The notes beneath the pieces are model-generated. The model was not told the origin of the DNA, searched no databases, and was given only the letters and a program-made list of their open reading frames with translations. From positions 930,001 through 994,000 of the forward strand of contig NZ_LR027382.1 of assembly GCF_900604385.1 (NCBI RefSeq): DNA of 64,000 bases. The letters run 5' to 3'. Source of the stretch: Alistipes megaguti. Lineage in GTDB: Bacteria; Bacteroidota; Bacteroidia; Bacteroidales; Rikenellaceae. Below, in pieces: positions 9,960 through 17,513 of this stretch; position 1 is the first letter of the stretch, and the number at the start of each line of letters is the position of its first letter. A program made the translations under genes and the position numbers.

Positions 9960-10931
9960 ATGCTGAACAACGAGCAACTGCTCCAATCCATCGAAAATTA
10001 TCTGGCTCAGACCGACTTCCCGGCCGAACCCGAACTCCTCTATGCACCGATCGGTTATTCGTTGGCCGGCGGAGGCAAACGGCTTCGTCCGATGTTTCTG
10101 GCCCTGGCCTGCGGCATCTTCTCGGACGACATCCAGCAGGCTCTCCCGGCGGCCGCGGCCGTCGAGGTTTTCCACAACTTCACGCTCCTGCACGACGACA
10201 TCATGGACAACGCCGCCATGCGCCGCGGAAAACCTTCGGTCTACGCCAAATGGGGACAGAATGTCGCCATCCTCTCGGGTGACGCCATGCTCATCTGCGC
10301 ATACCGCCTGCTGGGCGCCATTCAGCCCCGCTTCCTGCCGCAGGTCCTCGCCGTGTTCAACACCATGGCCCTCGAGGTCTGCGAAGGTCAGCAGTACGAC
10401 ATGGATTTCGAAACCAAGTCCAAGGTCTCCGTGGTCGAGTACATGCACATGATCGAACTGAAAACCTCGGTACTGCTCGCCGGGGCGGTCGTCATCGGAG
10501 CCACCCTCGGCGGCGCCTCCGAAGAGGAGTGCCGAAAACTCCGCCGATTCGCCATCGAACTCGGACTGGCCTTCCAGCTGCAGGACGATCTGCTGGACAG
10601 CTACGGCGACGAACGCCTCGGAAAGGCTATCGGCGGCGATATCCTCGAAGGCAAGAAGACCTATCTGATGATCACGGCCATGAGCCACGCCGACGAGCCC
10701 ACGCGCGAGGTGCTCCGCTCGACCTACCGCAACGCCAGCCTCTCCGACCGCGAGAAGATCGACACCGTAAAGGCCATCTACGACCGGCTCGACATCCCAC
10801 GCCTCACGGAGCAGCAGATCTCCGTGCGTTTCGAACGCGCCCTGTCGATCCTCGACACCCTGTCGGTCGGGGCGGAACGCACCCGCCAGATGCGCGAATT
10901 CGCCGCCGGACTGATGGGTCGCAAACATTGA
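9960..10931 (+). CDS. Trans-polyprenyl diphosphate synthase
   Basis: 323-aa isoprenoid chain-elongation enzyme that condenses isopentenyl diphosphate onto an allylic primer, supplying chains for quinones or other lipids. Both aspartate-rich motifs are present: first LLHDDIMDN (Asp near residues 79, 80, 83) followed by MRRG, and second LQDDLLDSYGD (about 209-213). GGGKRLRPM near residue 38 is the usual IPP-binding site. Chain length cannot be set with confidence from sequence. The downstream U32 gene begins seven bases after the stop, so they form an operon. Confidence 0.9.
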   Translation: MLNNEQLLQSIENYLAQTDFPAEPELLYAPIGYSLAGGGKRLRPMFLALACGIFSDDIQQALPAAAAVEVFHNFTLLHDDIMDNAAMRRGKPSVYAKWGQNVAILSGDAMLICAYRLLGAIQPRFLPQVLAVFNTMALEVCEGQQYDMDFETKSKVSVVEYMHMIELKTSVLLAGAVVIGATLGGASEEECRKLRRFAIELGLAFQLQDDLLDSYGDERLGKAIGGDILEGKKTYLMITAMSHADEPTREVLRSTYRNASLSDREKIDTVKAIYDRLDIPRLTEQQISVRFERALSILDTLSVGAERTRQMREFAAGLMGRKH

Positions 10932-10938
10932 GCCAAAC

Positions 10939-12183
10939 ATGAAACGTTCGGATATCGAAATCATGGCCCCCGTGGGCTCCTGCGAGTCGCTGGCCGCAGC
11001 CATTCAGGCCGGTGCCGACGCTGTCTACTTCGGGGTCGGAAAGCTCAACATGCGCTCGGCATCGGCCGCCAACTTCACGCTCGACGACCTGGAGCAGATC
11101 GCCTGCACGGCCCGGCAGGCCGGCGTCAAAAGCTATCTGACCGTCAATACGGTGGTCTACGAGGATGAGATCGCCGACCTGCACGCCGTCATCGACCGCG
11201 CCCGCCGGGCCGGCGTCGACGCCATCATCGCCTCCGACATGGCCGCCATCCTCTATGCGCGGCAGATCGGGCAGGAGGTCCATATCTCCACGCAGTGCAA
11301 CATCTCGAACTCCGAAGCCGTACGCTTCTACGCCCAGTGGGCCGACACGGTGGTGCTGGCCCGCGAACTGACTCTCGAACAGGTGGCCGAAATCCACCGC
11401 CGCATCGAGGCGGAACAGATCCGCGGTCCGCGCGGCGAACTGGTTCAGATCGAGATGTTCGCCCACGGAGCCCTCTGCATGTCGGTCTCGGGCCGCTGCT
11501 ACCTCTCGCTCTACGAAACCGGATGCTCGGCCAACCGCGGCGCCTGCCGCCAGTTGTGCCGCCGAAAATACACCGTCACCGACAAGGAGACCGGCGCCCA
11601 GCTGGACATCGACGGCCGCTACGTCCTCTCGCCGAAGGATCTCTGCACGATCGACTTCCTGGACAGGATGATCGGCGCCGGAGTCCGCGTGCTGAAGATC
11701 GAGGGGCGCGCCCGCGGCGCGGAGTATGTCAAGCGCGTTGTCTCGTGCTACGACGAGGCGCTCCGCGCCCTCGAGGCCGGATGCTACACCCCGGAACTGG
11801 CCGCCGGACTCAAGGAGCGGCTTCGCGAGGTCTTCAACCGCGGATTCTGGGAGGGATACTACGCCGGACGCCCCGTCGCCGAACACAGCACCGCCTACGG
11901 TTCGTCGGCCACCAAGCGCAAGGTCTATGTCGGCAAGGTGGTCAACTTCTACAAAAAACTCTCCGTCGCCGAGGTGGCCGTCGAGGCCTCGACCCTGACG
12001 GTCGGCGAGCAGATCTTCTTCCTCGGAGCCACGACCGGTGTGGCCGAACAGACGCTCACCGAACTCCACGGGCCCGACGGAAAGCCCTGTCAGCAGGTCT
12101 CGCAGGGCGAGCTCTGTGCCATTCACACCCCGGGAGTGATTCGGCGCGGCGACCAGCTCTACAAGTTCGTCGACGCCCAATAA
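10939..12183 (+). CDS. trhP: Peptidase U32 family protein, TrhP/YegQ-like
   Basis: 414-aa U32-family protein. Although named peptidases, the characterised members YegQ (TrhP) and RlhA are needed for prephenate-dependent hydroxylation of tRNA uridine or 23S rRNA cytidine. Visible features: an N-terminal TIM-barrel-like start (IEIMAPVGSCESLAAAIQAGADAVYFG), the U32 signature EMFAHGALCMSVSGRCYLS (about 173-191), and a conserved Cys cluster (GCSANRGACRQLCRR) expected to bind an Fe-S cluster. A C-terminal domain (about 310-414) resembles the small beta domain found in TrhP. The assignment to TrhP and not RlhA rests on the length of about 410 aa. It follows the polyprenyl synthase in an operon. Confidence 0.82.
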   Translation: MKRSDIEIMAPVGSCESLAAAIQAGADAVYFGVGKLNMRSASAANFTLDDLEQIACTARQAGVKSYLTVNTVVYEDEIADLHAVIDRARRAGVDAIIASDMAAILYARQIGQEVHISTQCNISNSEAVRFYAQWADTVVLARELTLEQVAEIHRRIEAEQIRGPRGELVQIEMFAHGALCMSVSGRCYLSLYETGCSANRGACRQLCRRKYTVTDKETGAQLDIDGRYVLSPKDLCTIDFLDRMIGAGVRVLKIEGRARGAEYVKRVVSCYDEALRALEAGCYTPELAAGLKERLREVFNRGFWEGYYAGRPVAEHSTAYGSSATKRKVYVGKVVNFYKKLSVAEVAVEASTLTVGEQIFFLGATTGVAEQTLTELHGPDGKPCQQVSQGELCAIHTPGVIRRGDQLYKFVDAQ

Positions 12184-12520
12184 CCCAGGGGCCCGAGAAG
12201 GGGAGGGGTGAGCTGGTGGCAGATCAGAAGCAGGAGAGAAGCGAACCGGAAGCAGGACAGAGGTGGACCGGAAGCAGGATAAAGGCGGGCCGGGAGCAGG
12301 AGAGGCAAACCGAAGACAGGATAGGAAAGGCCGGAGGCACACAGGAACAGACCGGGCGGATCGGGGACAGACCGGGCGGACAAGCAGCAGGCCGGAAAAC
12401 GCCGAAAGCTGATCGGAGAGTGCCAAGAGCAAATCGGGGAATGCCAGAAGCTGATCGGCCGGTGAAGGCAAAAAGCCGGAAGCCACGACCACAAGAAGGC
12501 TCTCCCGGCAGTCAGGACCC
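12184..12520 (+). repeat. Purine-rich tract with a 20-22-bp imperfect tandem period
   Basis: About 340 bases without a gene. The plus strand is heavily G/A-biased. At 12245-12330 four degenerate units of about 22 bp follow each other (ACCGGAAGCAGGACAGAGG, then ACCGGAAGCAGGATAAAGG and weaker copies). AAGCTGATCGG recurs at 12406-12416 and 12448-12458, 42 bases apart. No coding signal is seen. A terminator and the next promoter follow directly. Confidence 0.65.
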
Positions 12521-12533
12521 GGCAAGCGATATC

Positions 12534-12561
12534 GGAGACGGTTCAGCGTCTCCGTTTTTTT
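12534..12561 (+). terminator. Terminator upstream of the MFS gene
   Basis: A 7-bp stem GGAGACG with CGTCTCC around a GTTCAG loop is followed by seven T. It lies some 350 bases after the U32 stop, beyond the purine-rich tract, implying the tract is transcribed. Confidence 0.75.
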
Positions 12562-12563
12562 CA

Positions 12564-12571
12564 TACCTTTG
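12564..12571 (+). promoter_or_regulatory. -7 box of the MFS gene
   Basis: TACCTTTG directly follows the terminator T-run and ends five bases before ATG 12577, so a transcript from it would be leaderless for that start. With the alternative ATG 12622 the leader would be about 45 bases. Confidence 0.55.
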
Positions 12572-12576
12572 CGGCG

Positions 12577-13992
12577 ATGTTTACCTCCCCGCACATATCC
12601 ACACCGGCCGACGGACTACCGATGCCCCGCAGGCTGGGCGCCATTCTCGCCGTCTCGTTCGGAGTCTCTCTCTCGGTCATCGACGGCTCGATCGCAAACG
12701 TCGCCCTGCCCACCATCAGCTCCCAGCTCGGCGTCTCGGCCGCCGACTCCATCTGGATCGTCAACGCCTATCAGTTGGCCATCATGGTCTCGCTGCTCTC
12801 CTTCTCGGCGCTGGGCGACGTGATCGGTTACCGCAAAATATACATCGCCGGTCTGGCCCTCTTTACGGTGGCATCGGTCGGTTGCGCCCTGGCCGGATCG
12901 TTCCAGGCTCTGGTGCTGGCCCGCGTCATGCAGGGTTTCGGAGCCTCGGCCGTCACCTCGGTCAACACCACGCTCGTCCGGTTCATCTATCCCAGAAACC
13001 AACTCGGACGAGGGCTGGGTATCAATGCCACGGTGGTCGCCGTCTCGTCGGTCGCCGGACCTACGATCGCCGCCGGAATCCTCTCCGTGGCCCATTGGCC
13101 CTGGCTCTTCGCCGTCAACATCCCCGTCGGACTGGCGGCCCTGATCCTCAGCCACCGATTCCTCCCCTCGAACCCCGTCAAGGATGCCGCCCACCACTTC
13201 AGCTGGCGCGACGCCCTGATGAACGCCCTCACCTTCGGTCTGATGATGGCCTCCATCGAAGGCTACTCCCACGGCCTCGACCCGCGGCTCCTCTCGGTCG
13301 GAATCGGTGCGCTGCTCATCATCGGATTCTTCTTCATCCGCTCGCAGCTGCGCGAAACCTATCCGATTCTGCCCTTCGACCTGCTGCGCATCCCGATCTT
13401 CTCGGTCTCGGTGCTCACCTCGATCTGCTCGTTCCTGGGGCAGATGCTTGCCATGGTGGCCCTTCCGTTCTACCTGCAGCACTCCTGCGGCTACAACGAC
13501 GTCCAGACCGGCCTGTTGCTCACGGCCTGGCCCGCCATCATCATGATCGTGGCTCCGGTGGCCGGCATGCTCGTCGAGCGCATCCACGCCGGACTGCTCG
13601 GAGGCCTCGGACTCACGGCCATGGCCGCCGGACTCTTCCTGCTGGCCTGGCTGCCCGAAAACCCCTCGCAGGGCGACATCGTCTGGCGGCTGATGCTCTG
13701 CGGTGCCGGTTTCGGATTCTTCCAGTCGCCCAACAACAGCATCCTGATCGCCTCGGCACCCCCGTCGCGCAGCGGTTCGGCCAGCGGCATGCTCGCTACG
13801 GCCCGGCTGGTCGGCCAGACGACCGGCGCAGCCCTGATGGCCCTGCTCTTCCATCTCGTCCCGACGAACAGCACCCACGCCGCCCTGATGCTCGCCGGCG
13901 CATTCGCCATCTCCGCTGCGCTGATCAGCTTCTCGCGCCTCTCGCTGCCGCTGCCCGAGGGATTGACCCGCAAACGCAAACAAAAGGCATGA
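12577..13992 (+). CDS. MFS multidrug exporter, DHA2 (14-TMS) family
   Basis: 471-aa inner-membrane proton-drug antiporter of the major facilitator superfamily. It has the DHA2 motif pattern: first helix ending in SVIDGSIANVALPTI, motif A region SALGDVIGYRKIYIAG (about 83-98), motif B-like VLARVMQGFGASAV, and motif C region AVSSVAGPTIAAGIL. About 14 hydrophobic segments are visible, the usual number for DHA2. The substrate is unknown. Start ATG 12577 is used, with MPRRLGAIL at 12622 as a realistic alternative. The stop overlaps the LD-carboxypeptidase start (ATGA), so the two are translationally coupled. Confidence 0.9.
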   Translation: MFTSPHISTPADGLPMPRRLGAILAVSFGVSLSVIDGSIANVALPTISSQLGVSAADSIWIVNAYQLAIMVSLLSFSALGDVIGYRKIYIAGLALFTVASVGCALAGSFQALVLARVMQGFGASAVTSVNTTLVRFIYPRNQLGRGLGINATVVAVSSVAGPTIAAGILSVAHWPWLFAVNIPVGLAALILSHRFLPSNPVKDAAHHFSWRDALMNALTFGLMMASIEGYSHGLDPRLLSVGIGALLIIGFFFIRSQLRETYPILPFDLLRIPIFSVSVLTSICSFLGQMLAMVALPFYLQHSCGYNDVQTGLLLTAWPAIIMIVAPVAGMLVERIHAGLLGGLGLTAMAAGLFLLAWLPENPSQGDIVWRLMLCGAGFGFFQSPNNSILIASAPPSRSGSASGMLATARLVGQTTGAALMALLFHLVPTNSTHAALMLAGAFAISAALISFSRLSLPLPEGLTRKRKQKA

Positions 13993-15167
13993 GACTGCAC
14001 CCGATACGGCTTCGGCTCTCCCTGCTGTCGGCGCTGCTCTCCGTCCTGCTCCCGGCGGCAGCCCAACCGACCGATTCGACGGACTTCATCCGCCCGCCCT
14101 GGCTCCGCGAGGGCGACACCGTCGCGATCGTCGCGCCGGCCGGCAAACTCTCCGAACGGGTCGACACGGCCCGCATCCGCCAAAAATTCGGAGAGTGGGG
14201 GTTGCAGGTCCGTTTCGGCACCTGTCAGAATCCCGACAAAAAAGCCTACTTCGCCGCACCGGACAGCGTGCGTGCCGAGGAGCTGCAACGGGCAATCGAC
14301 GATCCGTCGGTAAAAGCCGTCATCGCCTGCCGCGGCGGGTACGGTTCGGTACGACTGCTGCCCCGGCTGCGGCTCGACGCGCTGCGCCGGCATCCGAAAT
14401 GGATCGTCGGATTCAGCGATATCACCACACTGCATCTGGCCTTGCGCCGGCTCGGAATCGAGAGTATTCACGGCCCGATGCCCGGCGGTTTCCGCTTCGA
14501 GGAGGAGGAGAAAACGGGCGCTTCCCGGAAGACGGGATCCGCAAGAACGACTCCCTCCGACCGGAGTCGGGCAACCGCGGAGCCAAAAGAGAGACGGTCG
14601 GAATCCTGCAAGACAACAGGACTGACGGCAAGGGGTCAAGGCGCCGGAAGACCGCATGCGGCGGAGCCGGAAGACGACTCGTCGGAATCGCTGCGCGAAG
14701 CCCTCTTCGGAGAGGTGCATTCGATCGCGGCGGAGCCCCATCCGCTCAATTCGCCCGGCGAGGCGCGCGGACGTCTGGCCGGCGGAAACCTCACGGTGAT
14801 CTGTGCCGCTAACGGAACCCCCGAAGCACTGCAGGCCGACACGCCGACGATTCTCCTGATCGAGGAGATCGGCGAATCGGCCTACCGCATCGACCGCATG
14901 ATGCAGAGTCTCGCGCGCTGCGGCGTGCTCGAACGGCTGCGGGGCGTCGTCGTGGGACACTTCACCCGCACGGCCGGCTGCGAGCGATTCGGGGTCGAGG
15001 AGCCCGAGGCCCTGCTCGATGCCTATCTCCGGCCGCTGGGTATACCGGTCGCCTACGGATTCCCGGTCGGGCACGAGGAGCCCAATCAGGCCCTCTATCT
15101 GGGTCACGAGGTGCGGCTGGAGGTCGGAGCGGAGGGCGCCCGGCTCGATTTCGGAGATGACCGATAG
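13989..15167 (+). CDS. LD-carboxypeptidase (S66) with an internal low-complexity insert
   Basis: 392-aa serine LD-carboxypeptidase that trims D-Ala from the L,D bond of murein tetrapeptides during peptidoglycan recycling. An apparent signal peptide (LRLSLLSALLSVLLPAAAQ) suggests periplasmic location, unlike cytoplasmic LdcA. The nucleophile Ser lies in CRGGYGSVRLL (about residue 118), the charge-relay Glu in LIEEIGESAYR and His in VVGHFTR. Between the substrate loop HGPMPGGFRF and SLREALFG, where relatives have a short linker, there are about 60 extra residues (about 172-232) rich in R/S/E/K/T. The insert keeps the frame open. The gene overlaps the MFS gene by four bases. Confidence 0.88.
   Translation: MRLHPIRLRLSLLSALLSVLLPAAAQPTDSTDFIRPPWLREGDTVAIVAPAGKLSERVDTARIRQKFGEWGLQVRFGTCQNPDKKAYFAAPDSVRAEELQRAIDDPSVKAVIACRGGYGSVRLLPRLRLDALRRHPKWIVGFSDITTLHLALRRLGIESIHGPMPGGFRFEEEEKTGASRKTGSARTTPSDRSRATAEPKERRSESCKTTGLTARGQGAGRPHAAEPEDDSSESLREALFGEVHSIAAEPHPLNSPGEARGRLAGGNLTVICAANGTPEALQADTPTILLIEEIGESAYRIDRMMQSLARCGVLERLRGVVVGHFTRTAGCERFGVEEPEALLDAYLRPLGIPVAYGFPVGHEEPNQALYLGHEVRLEVGAEGARLDFGDDR
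14503..14685 (+). other. In-frame purine-rich insert within the LD-carboxypeptidase gene
   Basis: About 180 bases of G/A-biased sequence resembling the intergenic purine-rich tracts nearby. Translated it gives a disordered, charged segment with no hydrophobic core and no link to S66 enzymes. It sits in the linker between the N- and C-terminal halves of the enzyme. Borders are approximate, judged by where family similarity stops and resumes. Confidence 0.6.
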
Positions 15168-15218
15168 CTCGGAGACGGAGGAGACGGCACCGTCCGGCAG
15201 ACAAAAAAATCGCGCAAA

Positions 15219-15251
15219 TTTGACTTTCTCGCCCGGCTTTTGTTATCTTTG
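15219..15251 (+). promoter_or_regulatory. Promoter of the aminopeptidase P gene
   Basis: TTTG at 15219-15222, 21-base spacer, TATCTTTG at 15244-15251: a complete Bacteroidetes promoter. The leader to ATG 15270 would be about 13 bases. Confidence 0.75.
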
Positions 15252-15269
15252 TGGAAAACTCTACGCTTT

Positions 15270-16661
15270 ATGTTCTCCGCAAAAACCTATACCGCGCGCC
15301 GCCGCGAGCTGCGCACCCGAATCGGAGAGGGCATCATCCTGCTGCCCGGCAATACGCTGGCTCCGAACAACTACCCCAACAACGCCTACTACTTCCGTCA
15401 GGATTCGACGTTCCGCTACTACTTCGGACTGAACGTCCCGTCGGTGGTCGGCCTGATCGACGCCGACTCGGGCGAAGAGGCCCTCTACGGCGACGACTTC
15501 ACCGTCGAAGACATCATCTGGACCGGCCCCCAGCCCACACTCTGCGAACTGGGTGCCCAGGTCGGCGTGACGAAGACCTTCCCGACGGCCGATCTGCCCG
15601 CCCGCCTGCGCAAGGCCATCGCCCTGGGCCGCAAGATCCACTACCTGCCCCCCTATCGCGGCGAAACGAAACTCCTGCTCTCCGAACTGCTCGGAATCAA
15701 ACCCGCGGCGCTGCACGACTACAAATCGGTCGATCTGATGTTCGCCGTGGCCGAGATGCGCGAAAAGAAGAGCGCCGAAGAGATCGAAGCCATGGAGCGC
15801 GCCTTCCACATCGGATACGAAATGCACACGCTGGCCATGAAGATGTGCCGCCCGGGGGTCATCGAACGCGAAATCGCCGGCGCCATCGAAGGCGTCGCCA
15901 AGTCGATGGGACAGGGCGTCTCGTTCCCCTCGATCGTCTCGCAGCACGGCGAAACGCTCCACAACCTCAACTCCGAAGGGGTGCTCGAGGAGGGACGTCT
16001 GCTGCTGTGCGATGCCGGCGGAGAGAGTCTCGAGGGCTACTGCTCGGACCACACCCGGACCTATCCCGTCAGCGGACGGTTCACCCAGAAGCAGAAGGAT
16101 ATCTACAACATCGTCCTGGCCGCCCACGACCACGTGGCCCGCATCGTCAAACCCCACATGATGTACACCGAAGTGCACAACGCCGCCTACACCATACTGG
16201 CCGAAGGTCTGGTCGGACTGGGGTTGCTCAAGGGTTCGCCCGCCGATGCCGTCGCGTCGGGGGCCATGACCATGCTCATGCCTCACGGCCTGGGACACGG
16301 TCTGGGAATGGACGTTCACGACTGCGAGGCCATGGGCGAACGGTCGTTCGACTTCTCGGCGATCGCCGAACGCGCCGCTCAGTCCGGAACCTGCGTCTAC
16401 CGAGCCGCCTGGCGCATCGAACCCGGTACGATTCTGACCGATGAACCGGGACTCTACTTCATCCCCGCCCTGATCGACAAGTGCCGCGCCGAGGGACTCT
16501 ATCAGGGTATTGTCGACTACGACGCCCTGGAGGCCTACCGCGACTTCGGCGGCATCCGCATCGAGGACGACATTCTGGTCACCGAAACCGGAAGCCGCAT
16601 CATCGGCGACCGCAAAATCCCGGCTTCCGTCGAGGAGCTGGAGGCCGTTGTCGGAAAATAA
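15270..16661 (+). CDS. Xaa-Pro aminopeptidase (aminopeptidase P family, M24B)
   Basis: 463-aa metallopeptidase releasing N-terminal residues adjoining proline. The N-terminal creatinase-like domain (about 1-165) is followed by the pita-bread domain. Metal ligands visible are Asp in LLLCDAGGESLEGYCSDHTRTYPV (two Asp), His in MPHGLGHGLGMDVHD, Glu in LTDEPGLYF and Glu in GGIRIEDDILVT. The frame begins at 15240, but ATG 15270 (MFSAKTYTARRREL) gives the usual N-terminus and clears the promoter. The downstream SGNH gene starts 14 bases later and is likely co-transcribed. Confidence 0.92.
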   Translation: MFSAKTYTARRRELRTRIGEGIILLPGNTLAPNNYPNNAYYFRQDSTFRYYFGLNVPSVVGLIDADSGEEALYGDDFTVEDIIWTGPQPTLCELGAQVGVTKTFPTADLPARLRKAIALGRKIHYLPPYRGETKLLLSELLGIKPAALHDYKSVDLMFAVAEMREKKSAEEIEAMERAFHIGYEMHTLAMKMCRPGVIEREIAGAIEGVAKSMGQGVSFPSIVSQHGETLHNLNSEGVLEEGRLLLCDAGGESLEGYCSDHTRTYPVSGRFTQKQKDIYNIVLAAHDHVARIVKPHMMYTEVHNAAYTILAEGLVGLGLLKGSPADAVASGAMTMLMPHGLGHGLGMDVHDCEAMGERSFDFSAIAERAAQSGTCVYRAAWRIEPGTILTDEPGLYFIPALIDKCRAEGLYQGIVDYDALEAYRDFGGIRIEDDILVTETGSRIIGDRKIPASVEELEAVVGK

Positions 16662-16675
16662 AGACGCGTCAAACG

Positions 16676-17359
16676 ATGAAAAAACTGTTGTTCGCCTGCT
16701 GCATCGCCCTGCCGCTCCTCGCCGGAGCCCAACGCCCGGCCGACTGGGCCGACTATGGCCGCTACGCCGAAGCCAACGCCCGACTCGAAAAGGCCCCCGT
16801 CGTGGTATTCATGGGCAACTCGATCACCGACGGATGGGACAATGCCCATCCGGAGTTCTTCACCGACCACAACTTCGCCTGCCGCGGAATCGGCGGGCAG
16901 GTCACCTCGCAGATGCTCTGCCGCTTCCGCGCCGACGTGATCAACCTCCACCCTGAGGCGGTGGTGATTCTGGCCGGAACGAACGATCTGGCCCAGAACA
17001 ACGGTCCGATCGAAATGGAGCACATCGTCGAAAACATCGTCTCGATGGCCGAACTGGCCCGTGCGGCCGGAATCCGACCGATCCTCTGTTCGGTGCTCCC
17101 CGCCGGGAAATACCCCTGGCGACCCGAGATCGAAGGGGTGGCCGAAAAGATCCGTCAGCTCAATGCCCTTCTGAAGGCCTGGGCCGACAAGCAGGGCGTC
17201 ACGTGGGTCGACTATCATGCGGCGATGGATGCCGGCGACGGCTCGATGCGCAGCGAGCTGACCCGCGACGGCGTGCACCCCACCCGTCAGGGATACGATC
17301 TGATGGAGCAGGTCATCGCTCCGGTTCTCAAGGAGTACGAATCCGGCAACGGACACTGA
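16676..17359 (+). CDS. Exported SGNH/GDSL hydrolase
   Basis: 227-aa secreted lipase/acylhydrolase-like enzyme. Signal peptide MKKLLFACCIALPLLAGAQ, then block I VVFMGNSITDGW (Ser about residue 47), block II Gly in GIGGQVTSQ, block III Asn in LAGTNDLAQN, and block V Asp-His in RDGVHPTRQGY. This complete set supports an active esterase acting in the periplasm or outside; the acyl substrate is unknown. It shares an operon with aminopeptidase P and is followed by a terminator. Confidence 0.9.
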   Translation: MKKLLFACCIALPLLAGAQRPADWADYGRYAEANARLEKAPVVVFMGNSITDGWDNAHPEFFTDHNFACRGIGGQVTSQMLCRFRADVINLHPEAVVILAGTNDLAQNNGPIEMEHIVENIVSMAELARAAGIRPILCSVLPAGKYPWRPEIEGVAEKIRQLNALLKAWADKQGVTWVDYHAAMDAGDGSMRSELTRDGVHPTRQGYDLMEQVIAPVLKEYESGNGH

Positions 17360-17381
17360 TCCGACCCGCTCCGAAGCCCCG

Positions 17382-17408
17382 AAAATCGCCCCCAAAGGGC
17401 GATTTTTT
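17382..17408 (+). terminator. Terminator after the SGNH hydrolase gene
   Basis: A 10-bp stem AAAATCGCCC with GGGCGATTTT around a CCAAA loop, ending in a T-run. Confidence 0.85.
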
Positions 17409-17513
17409 CGTTTCCGGTGGTTGTTTTTCCCGATTATTTCGTATATTTATAGTCGCGTGCCTGAAAAGGCACGGCCAACAGCAACGAAACCAAAAACCTA
17501 AAACTTTCGGAAT

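Noticed and set aside
10804..12594. Long minus-strand frame over the U32 gene and the following tract
   Set aside because: The C/T-rich complement of the purine-rich tract and the antisense of U32 give an open frame with Leu/Ser/Pro runs, but no promoter, start or protein character.
11295..13988. Very long open frame running from the U32 gene through the MFS gene into the LD-carboxypeptidase
   Set aside because: Only the part from 13989 is real; the rest is an off-frame read of two other genes that stays open because of GC-rich codons.
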